From assembly GCA_023627715.1 (NCBI GenBank), contig JAMAHW010000047.1, positions 186,001 through 250,000 on the forward strand: DNA of 64,000 bases, in the 5' to 3' direction. Origin of the DNA: Periconia sp. R9002. Lineage: Eukaryota; Ascomycota; Dothideomycetes; Pleosporales; Periconiaceae. Position 1 is the first letter of the stretch, and the number at the start of each line of letters is the position of its first letter. Positions 35,732-45,564 of the stretch are shown one piece after another. Below the pieces are notes generated by a model. It made no database searches and was not told where the DNA came from. It saw only the letters and a program-made list of their open reading frames with translations. The translations under genes and the position numbers were made by a program.

Positions 35732-35856
35732 TATATCGCAGGGACGTAGTTATTTAGATGTAACTAGGGTGGTTACAGCACATGATCAGTGTCTCAATAC
35801 ACCACGCCACGTGGTGTCTCGATAACAAACGAATCTGTACCTGGAATTCAACATAC
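35731..35856 (-). mobile_element. Introner-like element, copy 2 (intergenic)
   Basis: On the minus strand it starts GTATGTTGAATTCCAGGTAC and ends TGCGATATAG, so donor- and acceptor-like borders are kept. It shares with copy 1 the CCACGTGG core, the TGTAAC/GTTACA hairpin and the CGATATAG end, but the terminal complementary arms are weakened (GTCCC in place of GTACCC). No coding exon is recognised on either side. Confidence 0.72.
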
Positions 35857-36120
35857 ACATATACCCATACATAAGCCCCTCACATTTCGTCAACACCTGC
35901 TGTAACTTTTACGAAAAAGGATTGTGTGGTTGTACTTCCTCTATTCAGTATTGGGTTTCTATCCATACATAAAACAAAGAAACCTATTCTGCGAATAGGA
36001 ATAAAGCAAACCGGCTGACCACATTCTTGTGGCCAGTCTCCCAAATGACAAGCCCGTTTCCAACGAAACCAGGGAAGACAACACCACTTCCTACCAATAC
36101 ATGAGGCAACAAAGCCTGAA

Positions 36121-37194
36121 TCAAGAACCGCTCCTTTCGTCATAATAGCACGCGACGAAAGGCATCTGGCCTTCTTCATTTTCGCCTCCTCTTTCCCGCT
36201 CCTCAGGATCGAGTTGAGCATTAGTGTACACCTCCAGCCTGTGTCTATCCAGCGAGCTACCGTCCAAGTCTCCGGGGGACTCGCTATCCAAGTCTCCAGA
36301 TGTCTCACCATTCTTGTCTCCAGAAGAGTCGCCACTCTTGTCTTCTGAAGCCTCGCCGTTCGAGGGTCCAGAGGGCCCGCGGTTCGAGCCTCCAGGGATT
36401 CCTCCATTCAAGCCTCCAGAGGGTCCGCCGTTTGATCTAGAAGGTCCGCCATTCGAGAGTCCAGAGGGTCCGACATTTGAGGGACCAGAGGGGTAACCAT
36501 TCGAGGGTCTAGAGGGTCCGCTACTCGAGGGTCCAGGGGGGTAACCATTTGAGCCTCCAGAGCCACTGGCATAATCACCCCTTGTACCTTGTACCCTCCC
36601 AGACAAAGCCGCAGGAGTTCTCGTATAATGATGCATTATTGCAAGCGACAGCACACCATGTTCGTACCAGTCCCCACATACGATTATCATACGAGCGTCC
36701 AGAACATACTTCGTGGCGTATAGCTGCAGCATATTGTAGTGATAGCGACACCACCGATCATGCCAGATGGCATTCTTGCATTGTCGGTCTAGAAGGCTCC
36801 CATTCGGGCGATCTTGAAGTCGAACTTGGCATTGCGGCCCCTGGTGAAAAGGAAGGTATGCGGGGGTGGTTGGATATGATTGCGTGGGGTTGAGAGGAGC
36901 ATTAGATGGACCCGGTTCACTGCCGCTGGAAGGAGAGAGGGGGCTCAAGCTGCGATGTGGACTGCGGATTGTGGGAGTCTGATCGGTGGGGTTTGCCTGG
37001 TGTGGCGGAGGCAATGCACCGCTTAGGGTGCGGTATGCTTGTTCCCTTTGACTGCGAACTATGGGATTCATTTCAATTTCTTCGCCTTGGTTTGTTGCAG
37101 ACACAGCACCGCTCAGGCCGCGGTTTGCTTGCTCCCGTTGAGTACGGGCTGTGAAAGTGCGCAGGATGGTCGGCCTGCTGGAGCAGGAACCCAT
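36121..37194 (-). CDS. Hypothetical Gly/Pro/Ser-repeat protein with lipidation-like N-terminus
   Basis: Single exon, 357 aa, no known family. The N-terminus MGSCSSRP has the Gly2/Cys4 arrangement of N-myristoylated and palmitoylated proteins. Two imperfect repeats of REQA(N/Y)RxLSGA occur at about residues 20-60. A conserved-looking central region (about 118-175) contains Cys/His residues (CQVRLQDRPNGSLLDRQCK, WHDRWCRYHYNMLQLYATKY). From about 205 to 300 there are degenerate GPSxxSNGG repeats, followed by an acidic region. Possibly a membrane-tethered scaffold; this is inference. The central region resembles a compact domain and would be the part to search. Confidence 0.6.
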   Translation of the reverse strand: MGSCSSRPTILRTFTARTQREQANRGLSGAVSATNQGEEIEMNPIVRSQREQAYRTLSGALPPPHQANPTDQTPTIRSPHRSLSPLSPSSGSEPGPSNAPLNPTQSYPTTPAYLPFHQGPQCQVRLQDRPNGSLLDRQCKNAIWHDRWCRYHYNMLQLYATKYVLDARMIIVCGDWYEHGVLSLAIMHHYTRTPAALSGRVQGTRGDYASGSGGSNGYPPGPSSSGPSRPSNGYPSGPSNVGPSGLSNGGPSRSNGGPSGGLNGGIPGGSNRGPSGPSNGEASEDKSGDSSGDKNGETSGDLDSESPGDLDGSSLDRHRLEVYTNAQLDPEERERGGENEEGQMPFVACYYDERSGS

Positions 37195-37442
37195 TGTCGC
37201 TAGAGTGTGTTCGTGAACGAGTGGTCAGGTTGGAATATTGATAGAAGCAATGGGTTGATGTTATGAAGGGATGCTTTGCATGCGAATAAACGATGTTCGT
37301 GGTGAGTGGAGCGAAGGTGATACGACTCCTGTTGCTGTGTATTTGCGCAGTCTTTCCACACTTCCATCGTACCTTCTAATCTTTGCCATGCCACTCTTTC
37401 ATGCCCACACATCGCGCCTACCTATTTACATACCAAGCACCA

Positions 37443-38438
37443 TCAACCTCGCAACCTCAGCGATCTCAACTCATCATAATCCCGCATGCTTCCCTCTACT
37501 AAAAAATATAGCCTTTCACCAAGCTCTACCCCAAACTCTTCCTTCCACCCCTCACTTTCCCTGCGCAAATCAAAGTCCATTCCCCCGCCCAACTTCGCCT
37601 TGTCAACTCCCGTGCTCCCCATGATACTCGCCGTCGCAATATCCTGACTCGCCGCTGCCTTCCATGTAAACAGCACCTTCTCCTCATCCAAACCTACCGC
37701 CGTCGCATACTTCTTTACCATAGTCTCGTCCGCTAGGTCCGCCGCGTCTATAACAATCGGGTAATTTACATCTCCAATAGCGCTATCTTTATTGAATTCA
37801 GGGTGCGAAGTGTAGAAACGGTATAGGGACAGCGTCCAGTGATACGTACATTCCCATCTATGCGCGTTCTCCTCCCCGAGGACTGCTTCCAGAGGTTGGT
37901 TCTTGAGCGCCATGCGGAGATTACTTGGAAATGTGAGACATGGGTGGCGGATGAGAAAGGTAGGCTTGACGTAGCGCAGTAGAAAGTCATCGGGTAGACA
38001 GGTTACATTGTGTGCGGTTTTTCCTGCCTGTTGGGCTCCCCACGCTACTTCGAAGGATGGAAGTCGAGTCGTATCAGTGTGACCGAAGAAATGAGCTTCG
38101 CATGCGGGGTCCACGAGAAAGTTTATGTGTTCCTTGATGTAGGTTCCTTTGCCTGACTTTTCACCTTGAATGACGAGGCTTATCCAGTCCTCGAAGCCTG
38201 TTTGCAGGGCGTCTTTTAACGCTTGCTTGTCATCGCCTATCCAATCATCTGGGTTTTTCCCGAACAATCCTCTCTTGAATCTAGTTAAACATGCGGGGAG
38301 GAAGAGATACCCATCTTCTCCATTGGTTGGGCGGGTGATGGAGGATTGGGCAGGGAGATTGAGAAGGCGGGTTAGCAAATGGGAAGCTGTGCGGGGAAGG
38401 GTAAACAGAATGTTATGGGGTATTTGTTTTTGTTCCAT
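37443..38438 (-). CDS. P-loop sulfotransferase-like protein
   Basis: Single exon, 331 aa. Resembles the fungal group of P-loop NTPase proteins related to sulfotransferases. The N-terminus IPHNILFTLPRTASHLLTRLLN has the 5'-PSB-like loop (LPRTASHLL in place of the usual PRSGTT). YVKPTFLIRHPCLTFPSNLR corresponds to the 3'-phosphate-binding RDP region (RHP here). A WKEEFG near the C-terminus resembles the family's last helix. No signal peptide or membrane segment. The donor (PAPS) and acceptor are unproven, and proteins of this group are often secondary-metabolism or orphan enzymes. The start is the ATG of MEQKQIPHN; upstream in-frame sequence lacks an ATG. Confidence 0.72.
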   Translation of the reverse strand: MEQKQIPHNILFTLPRTASHLLTRLLNLPAQSSITRPTNGEDGYLFLPACLTRFKRGLFGKNPDDWIGDDKQALKDALQTGFEDWISLVIQGEKSGKGTYIKEHINFLVDPACEAHFFGHTDTTRLPSFEVAWGAQQAGKTAHNVTCLPDDFLLRYVKPTFLIRHPCLTFPSNLRMALKNQPLEAVLGEENAHRWECTYHWTLSLYRFYTSHPEFNKDSAIGDVNYPIVIDAADLADETMVKKYATAVGLDEEKVLFTWKAAASQDIATASIMGSTGVDKAKLGGGMDFDLRRESEGWKEEFGVELGERLYFLVEGSMRDYDELRSLRLRG

Positions 38439-41400
38439 CTTTCCAAAGGTTAAATATTGAGGAAATGCTTCGATGATGAAACAGTCATCATGGCGATATC
38501 CAATGCGCAGACTCTCCCATTGGATTACCAAATCCAGGCCCCAACCCAGTTTACCTTTACCCCGCGATTAACCAGTCTCATCTCTCAAAGATGGTGCAAT
38601 TCAAAGACAAAATCACCAAACTTTATCTACATGCATGTGTCTCTCAAACTTTATCGGATCAACATCTCCCTGCATTTGAAAGTAAAAACATGAATGCAAC
38701 TGCCAAGCTGTCAAATTCCTAGCACGATCTCCTAGTCCTTGGTTCCGGAACCAGAAGCCTTGTGGACAGCACGAGCGCAACCACACCCATTCCCAAGTTT
38801 CCCTTCCTCCCAAACAAGTGGTACTTTTTCGCCTCACTTCTCAAAACGTCTCCATCGAACACATCATCACTCCCGCTCAAGTGGGCCACGATCGGGCCGT
38901 CTTACTCTTCGGCTGATCTCTGGCCCCGCCCATCACTTGGGATCGCGCCCGCGGATATACCGCACCCTTCTTCCTTGCCTGACCCGCGTCCCACCTCTCT
39001 CCACAGTACGTTCCCTTTTTTGGAGGGTACCCCGACACTTAGCAATGTCCCATGCTTTAGCCTACTTAAGCTTTCTCGCGATGTGGTGGATTGGGTTCAA
39101 TAAGACCTGCATAAGTTCTGAGTTCGTCACGGACCTCCCCCTCATAATGCACATCTTTGTTGGGGGTCGCGGGTGGGGACACGAGATAAGTCATCACTGA
39201 CTCGCGTGTGCGCGTAAGGGGTCAATGCGATTCGCAACCCCTGGACCCATTGGGCTCGCATCGATCTCGGGGCGGCGCTACGTTAGATGGGGTTTAACGA
39301 GGGAACAATCCATACTGGTTTAGGTGCGTGCTGGGTCATTTTTGCTCCCACAATAGAAGTAGATTGCAGATATCAAGGGAAGAAAGACAATGCTAGCTCA
39401 ACGCTCGTCTAGGTGCTTGATTCTGTTACCGTGTACGTGTTTCTCGTTATGTTGCATGATCGAGTACCGAACGTGCGGACAGGCTAACAAATACCACAAT
39501 CAAACAATGATGTCTTCTTTCCCTCCCTATCGGAACTTTCAGAGTCCTGCAGGAGAACAGTCTTCAAACCTTGCTTGATTCCACATGCAAGTGAGACCTG
39601 TGGTGACTCGCACATAGCACCAAGCAAGCAATCACTCCTTCCATTTCATTCCTTCGGGCGTGCGTGCTTGTGCGCGAGGCGTATCATCGACACGCCCATT
39701 GACGCCTGCTTTTCCAAACTTTAAAAAAAGATATCAGAATCAAGCTTTTCAAAGTCGGAATTTCCACCAATCACAGCGGTTTGCGGACATAAATGATGAC
39801 CTCTACACTTGCATTTACGTGACCCTTGCTGAGGTTGCTGGCATGGGATGCCAATTGGCGACTTGGTGCGCACAGGCTGGGTTTCGCGGGGACTTGAGGA
39901 GGGGGGGAACCTGCGTCGTGTGTTGGCTTATCGAGGAGGTGCTTCCACCAGAGCATTGTACATACTGTGCTGTGCTCAAACAGGTAGCACGCCTCGAGGA
40001 CTCACGATAAGACAATAGTCTCAAATGAAAACACCGGACTGCACACAAATCCGAACTGCGCGTGGGACACAAAACAATGCACCTCGAATCATTCAATCAA
40101 CGACATGTGGGTCCCCGCGACACAATACCAAACAATAGTCTACTACATAGGTTGTACACAGTATACGCGTACAGCATTGAGCAGGAGGTCGGTAAGCAGG
40201 TAGATCTAGATCGATTACTCAGTCCCTCTCCCAACGCCTCCAAAGGAACGAAGGATTCATAATAAGGAAATAAAATGGTCGTGCATGCGTCCCTGTCGGT
40301 ACTGAAAATCATTGAAGGAATCAAGTACCGAATCATGCATTGATACATTCATATGAAAAGGCCTCAAGCGGTCCCTGAGAACGACCGCAGTGTCCAAGAC
40401 GACAAGGTGGTACGAACGAAGTACCTAATAACATACAAACCTCGGTCGTGAACAACACACAAAACCAACCCACGAACCGCGAAAAGCAAACCGGCTAAGA
40501 GATCCCATCCAATCCCATTCCAGGTCTTCACTCATTCCATCATTCCCCCCAATCAAGTAAAAGAACGAAATATCGTAATCCTTCCAACATTTCCCTCTAA
40601 CAAGGAAAAAAAAAAGGATCCCCATCCCTCCCCTCCGATCCCCATCCATCTTCACAAAATCCCCTTAACCCACCCATCCCTCACCTCCCCAACCTTTCAT
40701 CAAACCAATCCAATCATCTTAAAGCACTTTAAACCAACCCCACCTTAGTTAGTCCATTCCCTCTACAACGGCGCTAAACCAAAACCCACCCCCACCCCCC
40801 GAAAAAAGATCCCCATCCCCCCAAACCTCGCGCCAAAAAAGGGAACCCACCTCACCTCACCTATTCCTTAAATAGAAACTCTCCTCCGAGAAACCAATTT
40901 TTTCCGTCTTTTCCCCACAGTTTTCTTTTTTTCGGTTTGAGTAATCCTTCTAACGCACGCGCGAGTCCTGCGAGGGGGGTTTTGTTTTTGCTGACGGAGA
41001 GACGTACGGTGGTGAAGGGGGTAAGTCCGACCGTATTAGACCTGTACGGACGGAAAGCGGAGGTAGGCCCTGGGAAGAGAGATGTTGCTAATTTTATCAC
41101 AAGTGGTTCGCTACGTAGGTAGATAGACCCGCGATGGTGATTTCGTGGTAGGGGAGGGGAGGGTTCTCTGCTTATTCTAGCATGAAGAAGACGTGATAGG
41201 TACGTAGCTTAGAAAATAGATTCCCGTTTTTGTTTTAGTGGGTTTATAGCGAAGCATATCTCTAGACTTGAAAAGAAAAGCATTTACTACCTGATGTAGA
41301 AGAGGAGAGACCCCTGGGGGGATAATGTAAAATGACTTGAAGCCGAGGAGGTTTTATTTTTTCTGAAAAGATGGTAAGAGTTGATAGATTATTGTATTGA

Positions 41401-41950
41401 TTCCTAATACAAACCGTACGTCTATGTATTCTAAACACCACAAAAATCACCTCCATTCCCAAATCCCCACCCCAAGAAAAACCATCTCCATCCATTGCAC
41501 CAATATCATACCCCTCCCTAATCTTACCTCACCCCCTAACTAATTAGCCAACACAATTCCCTCCTCCTCCTCCCCTCCTGCGTCCCCTTTACCCTACCTT
41601 ACCAACCCCACCAACCCTCACATCCCATCTATCCCATCCATCCATCCCCCTACCCTCCCCTCTTCTCCCTACGTACCATATAAGTGAAGCAGCCATACAC
41701 ATCCATCCATCCATCCCACTACCCTTACCCTCATCCATTGATACGCAAACAAAGATCTACAGGCAAGGAAAGCAGCAAATGAGGCGTTTCGGACCGATTC
41801 CATTCGAATTCCTCGCATCCCACTAACTGTACATTGATCGCACTGCCCCGTTCCCGTTCCGCAGCTGCCCGTTCCGCCGTTGCCGTGCCGTGTTTTGTGG
41901 TGGGAATCGGACCGAAAGGTTCGCCTCACTTGGAGGATGGATTTTTTTTT

Positions 41951-41965
41951 TGTGTGTGTGTGTGT
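41951..41965 (+). repeat. (GT)n microsatellite
   Basis: TGTGTGTGTGTGTGT following a T-run. Confidence 0.85.
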
Positions 41966-42392
41966 AGATCTTTACACATGCGTAGAGGAGCGTGTTGTTG
42001 TGTAGTTAGGGGGTTTGGTTGGTGAGGTGTGTGTGGGTGGGTGGGTGGGTACACCCGTACCTACGTTTTAACACGTCAATCAATTGTTGTTTGTATGGAT
42101 CTTCCCAGCACGCATGCACGTGCACACGCCGGCCGGGCTTGACGTTTGTAAAAAAGGAAATACCGAAGTACTCACGTCTATATGCCTCAAGCTGTATGTC
42201 TGGTGATATCTGCATCGACCTTCGAAACATCAACGCATGGAAAGATGATGCGTGTGTGTGATAAGACCTATCAATGTAGGCAGCATGATGTGTATACGAT
42301 ACACGACATCAATTCATGCAAGCCCAATCTTTCATGCAAGATACCCGAATACCGATACACGATCGAGCTACACCACCCACGCCACATACCTG

Positions 42393-42420
42393 CTGTGTGT
42401 GCGTGTGTGTGTGTGTGTGT
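42393..42420 (+). repeat. (GT)n microsatellite, one interruption
   Basis: Alternating GT with a single GC interruption, followed by tandem TACG units (42428-42442). Confidence 0.85.
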
Positions 42421-42483
42421 ATCAACCACGTACGTACGTACATATGGTAAGCGTGCGCAGGAGGGAGTTACGATAAGAGCGAC

Positions 42484-42540
42484 GAAAAAGAAAAAGAAAA
42501 AGAAAAAGAAAAAGAAAAAGAAAAAGAAAAAGAAAAAGAA
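42484..42540 (+). repeat. (AAAAAG)n hexamer array
   Basis: About nine perfect tandem copies of GAAAAA; nearly pure purine on the plus strand. Confidence 0.92.
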
Positions 42541-43853
42541 AGGAAAGGACACGAGGGGGGTTGTGTATACAAACATTATTCAGGATCGCTACGTACCTAG
42601 ATACCTACGTATGTACGTAGATGTACAGCAGAATCTACTCGCCTACCTACCTAGGTAATAGATTAATTCCACGAGAGAAACCCCAAAACCGCAAACAAAA
42701 CATATCAATCTACATACCTACATACCCTATGCTCCCCATCACAACAACAAAAACAAAACAAAAAAGCAATGTGCAGTGTGTAAGTACATGTATACACGCT
42801 AACACCGATTCATACCTACCTGCATCAATGCATGTATACATACATACAAAAAGTACATACGTACCTACATGTATCCAACCAGAGCACACCACAATCTACA
42901 TTGCGCATCTGGAGCACCACACCCCACCATATATCATCACGCCTTAACAAAAAAAACAAAAAATGAAGGACACATGCATACAAAGCAAAAAAGCAAAAAA
43001 AACAGATCGATCGTGTATGTGCATACACATGCAAGATAGCCGGACCACCTTGATCTCTCCGCCCACCTGGTCAAGCGCCAACAGGGGGAACCAATCAGGC
43101 ATTGATTAAGCCCACTCCGTCTTCAGGTTTCGATCGAAACAGTCTTTCTCTTTTCGGCGAACATGGGGTAAAGAAAGAAAGGTGCAGCACTTACTTGGCT
43201 GGGGACGGGGACGCGAGGCCCTGATGACTAGCAGGGTACAAAAGTCACCTACCTAGATCCAGGTCCAAAAGGGAATGGTGTGGGTGCGGTTAGGATTCGG
43301 GGTTAAGGTTCGGGGGGTGATTAGGGTTCGGATTCGGATTTCGGGGGGGGCTTAACCCTGAGGACGCATGTTGCAGGGTCCCGCCACATGTTTATATTGT
43401 GCTAGGCATACTATAATGCTGTCATGCGTGCTATGTACGGTGCCGTGATGCGCCAACGGGAAAAGAACATTGTGACGAAAAGAGCGAGTGGGTAGTATGC
43501 GCGAGTCAGGGTATATGTGCAGCTAGGCTACAGAGCAATCGGGGGGGATTGAAATTGTACAGGAGGGGTAACAGCCATCAATGCAGAATAGATAACGGGA
43601 GACGATGGATGGGAGAATGCAGTGCCCAATCATGGCTCAGCCACACAGTGGGCTTTTGTACATGCAGCGCGAACACGTATAATCAACAATAATAACACGG
43701 TAGAAGGGGAGAAGGTGGGAGGAAAGCGACATGAATTGGGGTATAAATGACTCGCTTCGTGAAGACCATAAACAAACTCCTGGGCTAGAATGCGCGGAAA
43801 GAAAAAAAACGCTTTTACGACAACAGCAACAGAGAAAATGACGAAAATGAGGC

Positions 43854-45564
43854 TCATGGTTCCGGCGTCTTCGGCGAGGCAGAACCAGCTTGGTCCGTCG
43901 TGTCACGATTGGCGAGGCGTGATCGAGGGCGAGCCCACATGTTGCTCGTATCGTCGGACGGAGCATCGTAGTGGGGACGAACACCAGGTATCTTTAAAAG
44001 CACAGCGACATTCTCGTCCAATTCGGCAACTCCGCCACTAGTCATGTCAGCAAATGAAGTCGATCATGTAAACCGTCTCGACTTACGAATCCGTTTCGAT
44101 TTTGTACAGCGGACCCTTGGATGGCTGTCCGGGGGTGGAACTTGGCTCGGGAGGGGGAGTGAGCTGCGTAGCGTTGGACGAGTCGACCGAAAGCCTCCGT
44201 AGTTTGGCATGGACGAGGGCGTCATCCAGGGGAACTTCTGCCTTGCGCTTGGAGTTCTTTGCATTTTCGGCCGAGGCCCGCAGAGAAGCAATGCAAGGCA
44301 TGACGACATTCCCGTCCACGCGCTCAAGAACATGCTCGTTTCTCCATTGCAGGTACTGCTCCTTCTGAGCCTTGAGCTGCTGTTGCAAGTTGTCTACTAC
44401 TGAATTGGCAAAAGCGATCATGCCGTCAGGAGTGGGGTTGTGTGTCCGAGTGGTGGGTTGGGTGAAGGACCAAATGGCGTGGCAAGACAAGCACCGTTCC
44501 TGGTCGGCGCCATCCAGGTCAGCCTGCGTGATTTCAGCGGGAGGCTGTAAGGAAGCGGTTGTCCCTTGGTTCTGCATGCCAGAAGCGGGGTGTTGCTGTA
44601 CTGGACCGGATGGCGGAGGCATATTGGCGCGATGCATCACCATCATGTTGCTGGGCTTTGGACGGAGGATAGAATCAAGGTTTCTGGGGTGGACAGGTTT
44701 TGGATCGGACGAAGCACGACTTCGGCGGGGAGAAGCGTCCAGGGTCGAGATCTTTATGCCGGGTGGAGGTGAAGTCTTGCGACGTTGGGAGGAAGTGGAA
44801 GGTGGCGAAACATGTTCCGGAGACGGAGCAGGAGACAGCAGTCGAGGGGGGTAGGAACGGTGATCATGGGCTAGGACGGGAGTGTCTTGGTGGCGATATG
44901 TAGCAGCAGGAGCAGGAGCATGCAGCTGCGCGGGTGCGGGTTGAGCAACGAAGTCGCGCTCGGGAACAGCCGAATCCTGGCGGGCTGTGATTGGCCTGTC
45001 CTCAGGGGCGTTTGGGTCCGCATACGGATGGCTGCTAGTGCGCGATTGGGCCGGGGAGTGGTAATTCCGCGGAAACTCGAGCGATTGCGGCGTGAAGGGA
45101 AGGGCGGGAGATTGGTTTGGGGTTTGGTGATGATTGCGTTGGGAAACATGTTGGTGCGGGTGTTGTTGAGTGTGAGAGTGTTGAGGAGCCAGTTGTGTTG
45201 GAAGGGGCTGTCCGTTCTGGGGCGGGGAAGGCGCTAAGCGGGGACTGGCGATGATGGTCAGGGAAAGGGTTCACCAAGCACTGACGGACGAACATCAAAC
45301 TTACCTGGTGCTCTTCTTCCACAACGGGTCGGCGCCATAACCCGAGTGCTGCAGGCTCGGATCAGGTAGCAGAGGCGGCGAGGAACGGTTTTGGGATTCG
45401 ACGTGGGCTGGTGCTGGTCTTGACTGGTTGCCCGCCCAGGCGGTAGGGTCGAAAGGTGGCAGATGTGTAGCGTGGCGGTGGTGAAACGGGCTGGGCGAGG
45501 TGGAAGACGATGTTGAAGAAATCAACTCGCTGAGGGAAGGCAGCCGGAGCTGATGGTCGCTCAT
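43854..45564 (-). CDS. Low-complexity three-exon protein with coiled-coil segment, unknown function
   Basis: Exons 45564-45305, 45244-44087 and 44037-43854 (minus), 533 aa. Introns of 60 and 49 nt have GTAAGT donors, CTGAC branch points and CAG/TAG acceptors. The start is the ATG of MSDHQLRLPSLSELISSTSS. The N-terminal two thirds is disordered (Pro/Gln/His/Ser-rich). At about residues 330-400 comes a more ordered part: ERCLSCHAIWSFTQP with a single CxxC, and SVVDNLQQQLKAQKEQYLQW likely coiled coil, then KRKAEVPLDDALVHAKLRRL with basic nuclear-signal-like residues. The last exon is acidic then Arg-rich. This organisation suggests a nuclear regulatory protein, but no DNA-binding domain is recognised. 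Confidence 0.65.

Larger units (their letters stand above)
35564..36120. other. Convergent intergenic region with introner-like copy and tRNA-like sequence
   Basis: Lies between the 3' ends of two convergent genes. Contains a minus-strand tRNA-like segment (35663-35731) that abuts introner-like copy 2 (35731-35856). Confidence 0.6.
38439..43853. other. Gene-poor region, 5.4 kb, rich in simple repeats
   Basis: No gene supported. Noted contents: strongly pyrimidine-rich stretches (40600-40850, 41510-41680), (ATCC)n near 41697-41716, (GT)n at 41951-41965 and 42393-42420, an (AAAAAG)n array (42484-42540), many TACCTAGGTA and TACGTACGTA palindromes (42420-42880), and a G-rich patch with repeated GGTTCGG (43285-43355). 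Short open frames here are low complexity. Confidence 0.6.

Noticed and set aside
38739..39200. Plus-strand open frame of 153 codons downstream of a promoter-like region
   Set aside because: His/Ser/Pro-rich composition typical of random GC-rich sequence; no domain.
42484..42540. Coding Lys-rich repeat in an open frame across the (AAAAAG)n array
   Set aside because: The poly-Lys stretch arises only from the hexamer array; flanks are other microsatellites.
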